A DNA stretch of 64,000 nt. Origin: Saccharothrix ecbatanensis (GTDB lineage: Bacteria; Actinomycetota; Actinomycetes; Mycobacteriales; Pseudonocardiaceae). The stretch is from contig NZ_JACHMO010000001.1 of the NCBI RefSeq assembly GCF_014205015.1, forward strand, positions 4,588,001 to 4,652,000, read 5' to 3'. The notes below the pieces were generated by a model, which saw only the letters and a list, made by a program, of their open reading frames with translations, made no database searches and was not told the origin of the DNA. Position numbers and translations under genes: made by a program. Each line of letters opens with the position of its first letter. The stretch's first letter is position 1. Positions 52,117 through 63,839 of this stretch are shown piece after piece.

Positions 52117-54645
52117 TCAGCTCACCTCCCTGACCCGCGTGCCCGCCACGTCCGCGGTGAGCACGATTGACGTTCCGTCGACCGAAAGCCTGGTGCCGGG
52201 CGGCGCGGACCGCGGTCCCGGCGTCACGTCGTGGAAGGCGATCCACGCGCCCTCACGGGTGAACACGACCTCGTCGTCCACCAACCGCACCCCGTCGCAA
52301 TCGTCGAAGTCCAAGGCGCACAACGCACCCGTACGCGGCGCGATCGTCTCCCCCTCCACGTCCACCACCAGCCGTTCGCGGATGTCGCGCGAAGACGCGC
52401 CGACCATCAGCTCGTACCTCCCGGTCTCGACCACCCGACGTCCGGTGGTGACGTCCCAGTGCCACAACAGGTCCGTCCTCAACTCGACCACCGCCGTCTC
52501 GCCGGGCGCCAGGCGCACCCGGTGGAACGACTGGAGCTTGCACACCGGCTGCCGCACCCGCGAGTCCGGCGCCGCCGAGTACAGCTGCACGACCTCCGCG
52601 CCCGCGACCGGCCCGGTGTTGGTCACCGACATCCTGGCGACGCCGTCCGTCCACTCCAGACCGGAGTACTCGAACGCGGTGTAGCCCAGCCCGTGGCCGA
52701 ACGGGAACAGCGGGTCGCCGGTGAAGTACAGGTATGTGCTGCCCGAGCGGATGATGTCGTAGTCGAAGATGTCCGGCAGGTCGTCGTCGGAGCGGTACCA
52801 GGTCTGGGTGAGCCGGCCGGACGGCGAGTACGCGCCGAACAGCGCCTCCGCGACGGCCCGTCCCTGCTCCTGCCCGCCGTGCGCGGTCCACACGATGCCG
52901 GGCAGGTGCCGCTCCTCGCCGTCCAGCGCGTACGGGTAGCTGCTCACGAGCACCAGCACCGTCGTGGGGTTCGCCTCACGCACCGCGCGCACCAGGTCCA
53001 GCCACGGCAGCCTCAACGTCGTGCGGTCCTGCGTCTCCCGGCCGTTGATGTGCGGGTCGTTGCCCAGCACCAGCACGACCGCGTCGGCGCCCGCCGCGAC
53101 CTCGACCGCCGCCGTGACGCCGTCCACCACCAGCTCCACCGTGAACGGCCCGGTGTCGACCCCGGCGACGGTGTTGTGCAGCACCACACCGCCGTCGGTC
53201 AGCTGCGGCTCGAACAGCTCGCGCACGTCCCAGCCGCCCGGCGCGGCCGCGGTGGCGACCAGTGAGCCGTCCGCGGACGTGCCCAGGTAACGGCGGGAGC
53301 CCACGTCCCGCAACGTCCACACGCCGTCGCCCCAGTCGAAGCGGTCGAACAGCGCCCGCTCCCCCAGCCCGACGACACCGCCACGCACGCCGAGGTAACG
53401 GCCGTCCGCCGCGCGCAGCGCGATCCGGTCGACCCCTTCGGCGTAGGAGACGGAGGCGAACTCCTCCAGCCCACGGCGGACGGTCACCTGGTACGGGAGG
53501 GTGCCGCTGTACCAGTCCTCGAACAGCGTGTCCGCGTGCGTGCCGATGACCGCGAGGCTCGTGCCGCGCTCGAACGGCAGCACGGAATCGTTGCGCAGCA
53601 GCACAACCGCCTGCCGTGCGGCCTCCAGCGCCAGCTCACCATGCGTGCCGATCACGTCCGACGTGATCGCGGCGTAAGGGTTGTCGTCGACCGGGTCGAA
53701 CTCGCCGAGCCGGAACCGCAGGGCGAGCACCCGGCCGACAGCCCGGTCCACCACCGCGCGCTCCAGCAGGCCGTCCTTGATGGCCGTGGTGACGCTCTCG
53801 ATCATCAACGTCGGGTCGGCGTCCTGGTCGGTGAAGCTGTCGAGGCCCGCGTTCAGCAACGCCGCGTGCCCCTCCGCCTGGGTCGGCAGGAACGCCTGCA
53901 ACCCGGCCACGTTCGACGGCGCGTACGCGTCGCTGACGATCGCGAGCCCGTCCGGCGCCCACGTCCGCAACTCGTCCTCGATCAACGGGCTCAGGTGCGC
54001 CGGCCGACCGTTCACGAGGTTGTACGACGGCATCACCGCCACCGCGGCACCCGCCTCGACCGGCGCGCGGAAGCACGGCAGCTCGTACTCGTGCAGCACC
54101 CTGGGCCGCAGGTCCGACGACGTCACGCAGCGATCGTCCTCGTTGTTGTAACCCAGGAAGTGCTTCAACGTCGGCGCGGTCCGCAGGTACCGCGGGTGGT
54201 CGCCGCGCAGCCCGCCCGCGTACGCCGTGCCCATCACCGCGGTCAGCGTCGGGTCCTCCGAGTAGCCCTCCTCGTTGCGACCCCACCTCGGGTCCCGCAA
54301 CGGGTTCACCACCGGCGCCCACACGTTGAGGCTGTGCTCGACCGGGTGGCGGTGGTGGAAACCGCGCGCCTCGACGCCGACCGCCTCGCCGACCCGCCGC
54401 ACGAGGTCGGTGTCCCACGAGGACGCCAGCCCGACGGCTTGCGGGAACACCGTTGCCACGCCCGACCCCGCGACACCGTGCAGCGCCTCCTTGCCGGTGT
54501 GGAACGCCGCCAGCCCGAGTCTGGGCACCGCCGGCTGGTGCTGGTGCAGCAGCGCCACCTTCTCCTCGTCGGTCAACCGGCCGAGCAGGTCGGTCACCCT
54601 GTCCTCGACCGGCAGACCCGGATCGCGGAACGGCAGCGGGTCCAC
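52117..54645 (-). CDS. Cytoplasmic GH3 beta-glucosidase/xylosidase with inserted beta-trefoil-like domain
   Basis: This is an 842-residue GH3 enzyme without a signal peptide. The (beta/alpha)8 domain has KHFLGY and the nucleophile Asp239 in LAIVSDAYAPSN. In the second domain, between about residues 410 and 500, a segment with DGRYLGVRGGVVGL and SRRYLGTSADGSLVA looks like a fascin/beta-trefoil insertion. The C-terminal fibronectin-III-like domain is complete. GTG 54645 follows AAAGG. Cellobiose or xylobiose brought into the cell are likely substrates. It is co-transcribed with the LacI gene. Confidence 0.9.
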   Translation of the reverse strand: MDPLPFRDPGLPVEDRVTDLLGRLTDEEKVALLHQHQPAVPRLGLAAFHTGKEALHGVAGSGVATVFPQAVGLASSWDTDLVRRVGEAVGVEARGFHHRHPVEHSLNVWAPVVNPLRDPRWGRNEEGYSEDPTLTAVMGTAYAGGLRGDHPRYLRTAPTLKHFLGYNNEDDRCVTSSDLRPRVLHEYELPCFRAPVEAGAAVAVMPSYNLVNGRPAHLSPLIEDELRTWAPDGLAIVSDAYAPSNVAGLQAFLPTQAEGHAALLNAGLDSFTDQDADPTLMIESVTTAIKDGLLERAVVDRAVGRVLALRFRLGEFDPVDDNPYAAITSDVIGTHGELALEAARQAVVLLRNDSVLPFERGTSLAVIGTHADTLFEDWYSGTLPYQVTVRRGLEEFASVSYAEGVDRIALRAADGRYLGVRGGVVGLGERALFDRFDWGDGVWTLRDVGSRRYLGTSADGSLVATAAAPGGWDVRELFEPQLTDGGVVLHNTVAGVDTGPFTVELVVDGVTAAVEVAAGADAVVLVLGNDPHINGRETQDRTTLRLPWLDLVRAVREANPTTVLVLVSSYPYALDGEERHLPGIVWTAHGGQEQGRAVAEALFGAYSPSGRLTQTWYRSDDDLPDIFDYDIIRSGSTYLYFTGDPLFPFGHGLGYTAFEYSGLEWTDGVARMSVTNTGPVAGAEVVQLYSAAPDSRVRQPVCKLQSFHRVRLAPGETAVVELRTDLLWHWDVTTGRRVVETGRYELMVGASSRDIRERLVVDVEGETIAPRTGALCALDFDDCDGVRLVDDEVVFTREGAWIAFHDVTPGPRSAPPGTRLSVDGTSIVLTADVAGTRVREVS

Positions 54646-54664
54646 GGCACACCTTTCGCGGTCG

Positions 54665-54677
54665 TCGAATTGTTCGA
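54665..54677. promoter_or_regulatory. Palindrome TCGAA-N3-TTCGA before GH3
   Basis: An inverted repeat 20 bp from the GH3 start. With 54694-54709 it is probably part of the LacI operator region. Confidence 0.5.
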
Positions 54678-54693
54678 AGGTGCAGCTCACTGA

Positions 54694-54709
54694 ATCGAAT
54701 CGTTTCGAT
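54694..54709. promoter_or_regulatory. LacI-type operator ATCGAATCGTTTCGAT
   Basis: The arms ATCGAATC and GTTTCGAT match at 7 of 8 positions around a CG centre, the shape expected of LacI-family sites (CGAAA-CG-TTTCG type). It lies 49 bp from the GH3 start. Confidence 0.7.
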
Positions 54710-54825
54710 CGCTGCGAACAACTACGCCGACCGGAGTCAGCGAGGTGGGGTGCCAGAAATGTGGCACAGGTCTCTCACCCGCGTCAACACCGAAGTTTCG
54801 ACGTTGTTTCGCCCACGATGTGGAT

Positions 54826-54841
54826 GTCGAACGAATTCGAC
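54826..54841. promoter_or_regulatory. Upstream palindrome GTCGAA-N4-TTCGAC
   Basis: Perfect 6-bp arms in the same gap, with a smaller CGAAGTTTCG at 54791-54800. Together with the two proximal sites this makes four CGAA/TTCG palindromes in 180 bp. Confidence 0.5.
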
Positions 54842-54869
54842 GATTGAGACGTTGTCACGACACGCCGAA

Positions 54870-54899
54870 CACCCCCCTCACCACGTCGTGAGGGGGGTG
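54870..54899. terminator. Hairpin terminator of the GH9-GH48 operon
   Basis: A perfect 12-bp stem (CACCCCCCTCAC with GTGAGGGGGGTG) and a 6-nt loop lie 17 bp past the GH48 stop on the minus strand. Confidence 0.9.
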
Positions 54900-54916
54900 C
54901 CGGCGACCTTCCGGGT

Positions 54917-57856
54917 CTACCCGAACAGTTCCACGTGCAGCTGGAACGCCGTAGCGATCTCAGCCTGCGCCCAGAACCGGTGGTAGGTGAAGGTCGGCGC
55001 GGGGCCGCCGTCCAGGTATGCCTGGACCTTCGGCCAGTCCGGGTCCTGCTTGAACATCGACCGCATGTCGACGAACGACGCGCCCGGCTTCACGATGTCG
55101 CCGTTGGGCATGTCGCCCGACCAGCCGGCCGGGACGTACGGACCCTCGCGCGTCGTCGCGTTGTAGACGTCGTCGAAGCGGTTGTAGTCCGCGCGCTGCT
55201 CCGGAACCGCGATGCCCTTGCTGTCCTGGTGCGACAGCATCGCCGTCAAGAGGCCCTCGCCGACGGTCTTCGCCTGGGCGTTGCCCGACTTGGCCGCGTA
55301 GTTGAGGAGCGTCTTGGCGTAGGACGCGGCGATGCCGACGTCCTGGCTGTGGTTGAGGACCTTGGCACGCAGGTTCGCGTTGGCGCCGGGGTTGGTGGCG
55401 TTCCAGTTGTCCGGAGCGCCCGTCCACTCCAGGTCGCTCGGGATCTGGAACTGGCCGCCGGTGCCGACGGTGGTGTTGGCGATGGCCCAGGGGACCCACT
55501 TGTCGAGGATCTTCTTGGCCGCCGCGTTGCCGGTCATCTCGTACAGGGCGGCGGTGCGCTCCATCTGCCACGCCTGGAAGCCGAACCAGCGGTTCGACGG
55601 CGGGTCGCGCCACACCGGGTGGGCGTCGTAGAACATGCCGTAGAAGGTCGGCGTGCCTGCCGGCGGCTGGCCGTACGAGCCTTCCCACGTGTTCGTGACA
55701 CCACCGGCGATGGCGCCGTCAGCCGACTGGAGCCACTGGAGCATCTCCAGCTGACGGGTCATCGACGTGGCCCAGTCCTGCTGACCCGTCGCCGACTTCG
55801 GCTTCAGGGCCGGCACGTTCGCCAGCGCGTGCGCCGCGAGCGGGTTCTGGTAGCCCTGGTGCGAGGCGCCGGAACCGATGCGCCACGCCCAACCGGCGGA
55901 CGTGTCGGTCGCGCCACCCCACGCGTAGTACCAGGACATCAGGTAGTGCGCGCTGTCCTTGCCGGTGCCACCGGGGCAGGACGAGGGGCTGGTGCAGTTG
56001 CCGATCTTCTTGAAGTACTTGTCGAACATGGCGTACCGGAGGTAGTCGCCCATCTTCGCGGCCTTCGCGATCTCCGGGGCGATCTCGGCGGCCTTGCCCT
56101 GCTCGGTCGCCCACTCCTGCGCCAGCAGCGCCACCTGCACCGCACGCGCGTCGGCGTCCGGGGCGTTGGTGTACTTGTACTGCTTGGCGTAGCTGGCGTC
56201 CTTGGTGAACAGGTCGAGGAAGCCGTTCGGGCCACCGTGCGCGAAGGTGTCGCAGGACGGCTGCGGGATGGTCTCCCACACCGACTCCGACGAACCGCGC
56301 TGGTAGGTGTTGATGTACGCGGGCGCCGCGTCGGACTCGTCGCCGCACCGGCCGAAGCCGTAGGTGTTGTCGACGTCGATCAGCCAGTGCATGCCGTAGA
56401 TGTCGTCGGTCCCGTAGGCCGACTTCAGCTCCGCCGCGATCGGGTCGCGGCCGACCGGCACGCCGGTTTCCAGCTGCGACGGGTACATGTCCATCCGCGG
56501 GTGCTCGGGAGCGTAGGTCGCGGGCTTGGACGGGTCGTACTTGTTGTTCGTCGCCTGGTCGGCCGAGGACGGGATGATGTACTTCTCCATCGCCGCCCAG
56601 GCCTTCTTGAACGACGTCCAGTCACTGGTGATCCGGGCGTAGCTCGCCTCCAGCCAGAGGTAGTAGCTCAGGGCCTCGGACGTGGTCTGGTGACCGTGGT
56701 CCGGCGCCTCGACCATCAGCGTCTCGATCGAGTGGTACGGCACCTTGAGCCCATCGGGGAAGGTGCGGAAGTAGCCGCTCGCCGGGTCGTGGAGCTTCGC
56801 GTACTGGTCGAGGAAGGCCTGCTGGAACGGCGAACCGCCCTGGGCGAGCTCCTTGACCTCGACCGTGCCCGCGGTGGCCCCGGTGGCGCTCGCGGTGAAC
56901 GTGGCCGTGCCGAGCTCGCCGCCGTTGGCCGCCGAGGTGACCGTGACGTTCTGCTTGGTCGCCCAGTTGGCCGTGGTGAACGTCAGCGAGGCGGGACCGG
57001 CCGTCAGGTCGGTGCTGCCCGCCGAACGCGCCACGGTCACCGTCACCGACGAGGCGGGCGCGGTGGCGAGGGAGACGCCGAAGGTGGCCGTGCTGCCCTG
57101 CCGCACCGTCAGCGACGGCGGGCTCACCTGGACCGCCTGGCCCGCGAGCACCCGGACGCCGATCGCCGTGGAAGCTCCCACGCCGCCCTTGTCGTCCGTG
57201 GCCCGGGCCACGAGGGTGTGCTCACCGGCGGTCGCGCCGGTCCACGAACCCGTGTACGGGGACGAGGTGTCGGTCGCGACGACCACGCCGTCGGCCAGGA
57301 AGTCGACCTTGGCGACGGTGCCGTCGCTGTCCGCGGCGGTCGCGGCCATCGGGATGGCCTGGCCGACCTGGAACGCCTGACCCGAGGTCGGCGACGTCAG
57401 CGACGCCGTCGGGTTCTTGTTCTCGACCACGCCGTTGCAGCGCGTGCCGTTGAGCGCGAAGTCCGTCGGCAGCGAGTTCGTGCCCGTCCAGGACCCGTTG
57501 AAGCCGGGGGTGGTCGAGGCGCCCGTGCCGAGGTTCGGCGCCCAACCGGGCGCGGCCACGGTGACCGCGGCGCCGCTCTGCGAGAACGTGCCGTTCCAGC
57601 CCTGCTGCACGCGCTGGCCGTCGGCGAAGGTCCACGTCAGGCGCCAGTTGTTGACCGGGTCACCCAGGTTGCGGATGTTGACGTTGGCGCCGAACCCACC
57701 CTGCCACTGACTCGTGATCTGGTAGGTGACCTGGCACGCCACGGCCGCGTTCGCCACCGGTGCGACGAACGGCATAACGCCCGCGGCGGTTGCCGCCGCG
57801 GCTATCAGCGCGAGCGGACCGGTGCGCAACCGTCCCGCTCTGGTGCGGTACCTCAT
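54917..57856 (-). CDS. Secreted GH48 reducing-end cellobiohydrolase with CBM2
   Basis: This is a 979-residue secreted exocellulase. A signal peptide (ending ANAAV, about 38) is followed by CBM2 (about 40-140, SQWQGGFGANVNIRNLGD), an Ig-like domain (about 148-240, NPTASLTSPTSGQ), a second beta-rich module (about 243-330, VSPPSLTVRQGSTATFGV) and the GH48 domain (about 335-979). The catalytic-acid Glu region is HGHQTTSEALSYYLWLE. ATG 57856 follows AGGAGGAGG. GH48 enzymes act with GH9 and GH6 partners. It lies 117 bp after GH9, so it is co-transcribed. Confidence 0.95.
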   Translation of the reverse strand: MRYRTRAGRLRTGPLALIAAAATAAGVMPFVAPVANAAVACQVTYQITSQWQGGFGANVNIRNLGDPVNNWRLTWTFADGQRVQQGWNGTFSQSGAAVTVAAPGWAPNLGTGASTTPGFNGSWTGTNSLPTDFALNGTRCNGVVENKNPTASLTSPTSGQAFQVGQAIPMAATAADSDGTVAKVDFLADGVVVATDTSSPYTGSWTGATAGEHTLVARATDDKGGVGASTAIGVRVLAGQAVQVSPPSLTVRQGSTATFGVSLATAPASSVTVTVARSAGSTDLTAGPASLTFTTANWATKQNVTVTSAANGGELGTATFTASATGATAGTVEVKELAQGGSPFQQAFLDQYAKLHDPASGYFRTFPDGLKVPYHSIETLMVEAPDHGHQTTSEALSYYLWLEASYARITSDWTSFKKAWAAMEKYIIPSSADQATNNKYDPSKPATYAPEHPRMDMYPSQLETGVPVGRDPIAAELKSAYGTDDIYGMHWLIDVDNTYGFGRCGDESDAAPAYINTYQRGSSESVWETIPQPSCDTFAHGGPNGFLDLFTKDASYAKQYKYTNAPDADARAVQVALLAQEWATEQGKAAEIAPEIAKAAKMGDYLRYAMFDKYFKKIGNCTSPSSCPGGTGKDSAHYLMSWYYAWGGATDTSAGWAWRIGSGASHQGYQNPLAAHALANVPALKPKSATGQQDWATSMTRQLEMLQWLQSADGAIAGGVTNTWEGSYGQPPAGTPTFYGMFYDAHPVWRDPPSNRWFGFQAWQMERTAALYEMTGNAAAKKILDKWVPWAIANTTVGTGGQFQIPSDLEWTGAPDNWNATNPGANANLRAKVLNHSQDVGIAASYAKTLLNYAAKSGNAQAKTVGEGLLTAMLSHQDSKGIAVPEQRADYNRFDDVYNATTREGPYVPAGWSGDMPNGDIVKPGASFVDMRSMFKQDPDWPKVQAYLDGGPAPTFTYHRFWAQAEIATAFQLHVELFG

Positions 57857-57973
57857 GCGTCCTCCTCCTGCACGGATCAGCCATTGACCCGCGAGCTTTC
57901 AAAGGGCGGTGCGGCGAGTGGAGTCGGCACGGGACGCCTGGGCGCGCAGAACGCCCCGTGCCGAGATCGGGTG

Positions 57974-61036
<3,063 letters not shown>

Positions 61037-61096
61037 TCAAGGCACCCGCCTACTGGGCCGAACGTTGGCCCACGCTGCGCCGAATGACGCAGCGTG

Positions 61097-61110
61097 GGGG
61101 AGCGCTCCCA
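61097..61110. promoter_or_regulatory. Second CebR-type site upstream of GH9
   Basis: GGGGAGCGCTCCCA, one base from the consensus. It lies 22 bp past the secreted GH3 stop codon and 181 bp from the GH9 start. Confidence 0.75.
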
Positions 61111-61131
61111 GAAAGTAGTCAAGACCCGTCG

Positions 61132-63399
61132 CTACCTTGATCGGCAGGTCAGCTCGGGCGTCGAGGCCGCGCCGCTCGCCACGTACCCGAAGGACCCCGA
61201 AGCGCCGGCTCCGAGCGTGCCGTTCCAGCCGACGTCGTCCACGGATGCCGAGGTCGCGGTCTGGGTCAACCTGCCGTTCCACAGCGAGTTGATCATCTGG
61301 CCGCTCGGCTTGGTCCAGGTGACGGTCCAGCCGTTGATCCCGGCGGCGCCCCGGTTGGTGACGGTGACCTCCGCCTGGAACCCGCCCTGCCAGGAGCTCG
61401 CGATGCGGGTCGTGGCCACGCAGCCGGCGGACGGTTGCGTGGTGGTGGTGCTGGTCGGCGTGGTGGTCGTCGTGGTGGTGCTGGTCGGGGTCGCCGTCGT
61501 GGTGGTTGTGGTGCTGGTCGGGGTCGTGGTGCTGGTCGGGGTGGTCGTCGTCGTGCGCGGGGCGTAGCTCAGGCCGTGGCCGAGCGGGTACAGGGCGGCC
61601 TTGCCGTCACCGGCGTTGATCGGCTGCTGCGAACCGCTGTTCATCCAGGTCACGGGCAGGGTTCCGGTCGGGTTGTAGTCGCCGAAGAGGACATCGGCCA
61701 CGCCGCGCCCCTCCGTGCCGGGCAGCCACGACGCGAGCAGCGCGTTCCAGTCGCCGACCTGGTTGGCGATGTCCATCGGCCGACCCGAGACCAGCACGAC
61801 GACCACCGGGATGCCCGCCGAGCGGAGCCGGTTGATCGTCTCCAGGTCCTCCCGGTCCAGGCCCAGGCCGTAGGGCCGGTCGCCCTCGCCCTCGGCGTAC
61901 GGGGTCTCCCCCACCACCGCGATGGCCGCGGTGTACGAGCCGTCCACGCCGGCGCCGTAGCGGTCGTGGGTGATGGCCGCGCCGGAGCCGACCGTCTCGC
62001 GGATGCCCTGGAGAATCGTGGTGCCGGGGGTGACGTTGCCGCTGCCGCCCTGCCAGGAGATCGTCCAGCCGCCGCTCTGGTAGCCGATGTTGTCGGCCGA
62101 CTTGCCCGCGACGAAGTACTTGCCGGTCTTGGCCAGCGGCAGCACGCGGTCGTTGCGCAGCAGCACCTGGGACTGGCGGACGGCCTGGCGGGCCAGGTCG
62201 CGGTGCGCGGCCGAGCCGACCGTGCCGGTCAGCGAGCGGTCGGTGAGCGGGCGCTCGAACAGGCCCAGCTCGAACTTCTTGGTCAGGATGCGCCGGTTGG
62301 CGTCGTCGATCCGGGTCATCGGCACGCGCCCGGCCTGCACTTCCGCCTTGAGCAGGCTGATGAACTTCCGGTAGTCGTGCGGGACCATGACCATGTCGAT
62401 GCCCGCGTTGACCGACGCGGCGACCTCGGCTCCGGTGAACCCGAGCGCGCCGTCGATCTGGTCGATGCCGGCCCAGTCCGAGACGACGAGCCCGGTGAAG
62501 CCGAGCTCGGTCTTGAGCACGTCGGTGATCAGGTAGCGGTGGCCGTGCGCCTTGACGCCGTTCCAGCTGCTGTAGGAGATCATCACCGAGCCGACCTTCC
62601 GGTCCACCGCGGCCTTGAACGGCGGCAGGTGCACCGAGCGCAGCTCCTGCTCGCTGATCTGGGCGTTGCCCTGGTCGTCGCCGCCGCTCGTGCCGCCGTC
62701 GCCGATGTAGTGCTTGGCCGTGGCCAGCACGGAGCTGTTCGTGCCGCCGAGCGTCGTGCCCTGGAGGCCGTCGATGTACGTCGTCATCGCGGTGGGGATC
62801 TCCGGGACCTCGCCGAACGACTCGTACGTGCGGCCCCACCGGTCGTCGCGGGCCACGCACAGGCACGGCGCGAAGTTCCAGTCGATGCCGGTGCCCGCGA
62901 CCTCCTTCGCGGTGGCCTCGCCGATGCGCCGGACCAGCTCCGGGTCACGGGTCGCGCCCAGGCCGATGTTGTGCGGGAACATCGTCGCGCCGCGCACGTT
63001 GTTGTGCCCGTGCACCGCGTCGACGCCGTAGATCAGCGGGATGCCCAGCGGCGTGGACATGGCCGTGCGCTGGAAGTTGTCGTACATGTCGGCCCAGCCC
63101 TGGGCGGTGTTCGTGGCCGGGGCCGAGCCGCCGCCGGACAGCAGCGAGCCGATCCGGTAGGTGGCGAGGTCCTGCGGTGAGTCGAGCGCGCCGCGGTCGA
63201 CCTGGGTCATCTGGCCGACCTTGTCGTCGAGCGACATGCGGGCGAGCAGCTGCTCCACCCTCGGGTCGGCTTGAGCCGCCACCTGCGCGGTGGCGACCGG
63301 TCGCAGGTGCGGCACCAGCACGGTGGCGGACAGTGCGACGGCCGCCAGGACGGCCGTGGTCACCGCCACCGCGACGGGTCGGGAGGGAGTGCGCGTCAT
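61132..63399 (-). CDS. Secreted GH3 beta-glucosidase with C-terminal CBM2
   Basis: This is a 755-residue enzyme. A signal peptide or N-terminal anchor (about 1-42) precedes the GH3 domains. The nucleophile Asp308 is in LVVSDWAGID, and the acid/base Glu region is VGETPYAEGEGDRP (about 496-509). A linker of Thr/Pro/Ser (about 607-650) leads to CBM2 (about 653-755, SSWQGGFQAEVTVTNRG). It resembles barley-ExoI-like beta-glucan exohydrolases. Fusion to a CBM2 places it on the cellulose surface. ATG 63399 follows GGAGG. A CebR-type site lies at 63449. Confidence 0.94.
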   Translation of the reverse strand: MTRTPSRPVAVAVTTAVLAAVALSATVLVPHLRPVATAQVAAQADPRVEQLLARMSLDDKVGQMTQVDRGALDSPQDLATYRIGSLLSGGGSAPATNTAQGWADMYDNFQRTAMSTPLGIPLIYGVDAVHGHNNVRGATMFPHNIGLGATRDPELVRRIGEATAKEVAGTGIDWNFAPCLCVARDDRWGRTYESFGEVPEIPTAMTTYIDGLQGTTLGGTNSSVLATAKHYIGDGGTSGGDDQGNAQISEQELRSVHLPPFKAAVDRKVGSVMISYSSWNGVKAHGHRYLITDVLKTELGFTGLVVSDWAGIDQIDGALGFTGAEVAASVNAGIDMVMVPHDYRKFISLLKAEVQAGRVPMTRIDDANRRILTKKFELGLFERPLTDRSLTGTVGSAAHRDLARQAVRQSQVLLRNDRVLPLAKTGKYFVAGKSADNIGYQSGGWTISWQGGSGNVTPGTTILQGIRETVGSGAAITHDRYGAGVDGSYTAAIAVVGETPYAEGEGDRPYGLGLDREDLETINRLRSAGIPVVVVLVSGRPMDIANQVGDWNALLASWLPGTEGRGVADVLFGDYNPTGTLPVTWMNSGSQQPINAGDGKAALYPLGHGLSYAPRTTTTTPTSTTTPTSTTTTTTATPTSTTTTTTTPTSTTTTQPSAGCVATTRIASSWQGGFQAEVTVTNRGAAGINGWTVTWTKPSGQMINSLWNGRLTQTATSASVDDVGWNGTLGAGASGSFGYVASGAASTPELTCRSR

Positions 63400-63448
63400 T
63401 GCGTGGCCTCCGGGTCGAAACGGGTCGAAAACGGGGTGAGAAGAGGTC

Positions 63449-63462
63449 TGGGAGCGTTCCCA
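63449..63462. promoter_or_regulatory. CebR-type operator upstream of secreted GH3
   Basis: TGGGAGCGTTCCCA, one central base off the perfect palindrome, 50 bp from the GH3 start. Confidence 0.85.
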
Positions 63463-63779
63463 GACTACGATTGTCCGTTTTTCCGCACCAGGGATGAGTC
63501 TTTCGGTCTAGTGCGCCTACGTCCTCACGGCGTAACTTCATCGAATTGCGGACATCAACTTCGATTCGCCCGTGACGCGGATCTCAGTCACCCGTTCAGC
63601 CCATTCACTCGCAAGAATGTCTACGCAGAGTCGACAGAAATGGGGTTCCGCACCGGCCGGCCGGTCTTAACCACGGTCCATCACGCCACTTCTTCACGGA
63701 ACGTGACACACCGCGGTGCACCCCGGCGCGATGTGCCCTCTTTTCCTCAACGTTTCCGACTGGCTACAGTCCTGCCACC
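63463..63779. other. Divergent promoter gap between GH3 and the last secreted-protein gene
   Basis: No gene is seen in these 317 bp. The middle is less GC-rich than the window average, as expected for two divergent promoters, each with its own CebR-type site at the edge. Confidence 0.55.
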
Positions 63780-63793
63780 TGGGAGCGCTCCCA
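63780..63793. promoter_or_regulatory. CebR-type operator upstream of the partial secreted-protein gene
   Basis: Perfect TGGGAGCGCTCCCA, 47 bp from ATG 63840. Confidence 0.92.
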
Positions 63794-63839
63794 GTGCCAG
63801 CCAGCCCCCGTTCAGCACCGACGCTGCGAGGACCTCCCG

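Noticed and set aside
61438..61560. GT-rich repeat array near the 3' end of secreted GH3
   Set aside because: It encodes the Thr/Pro linker before the CBM2.
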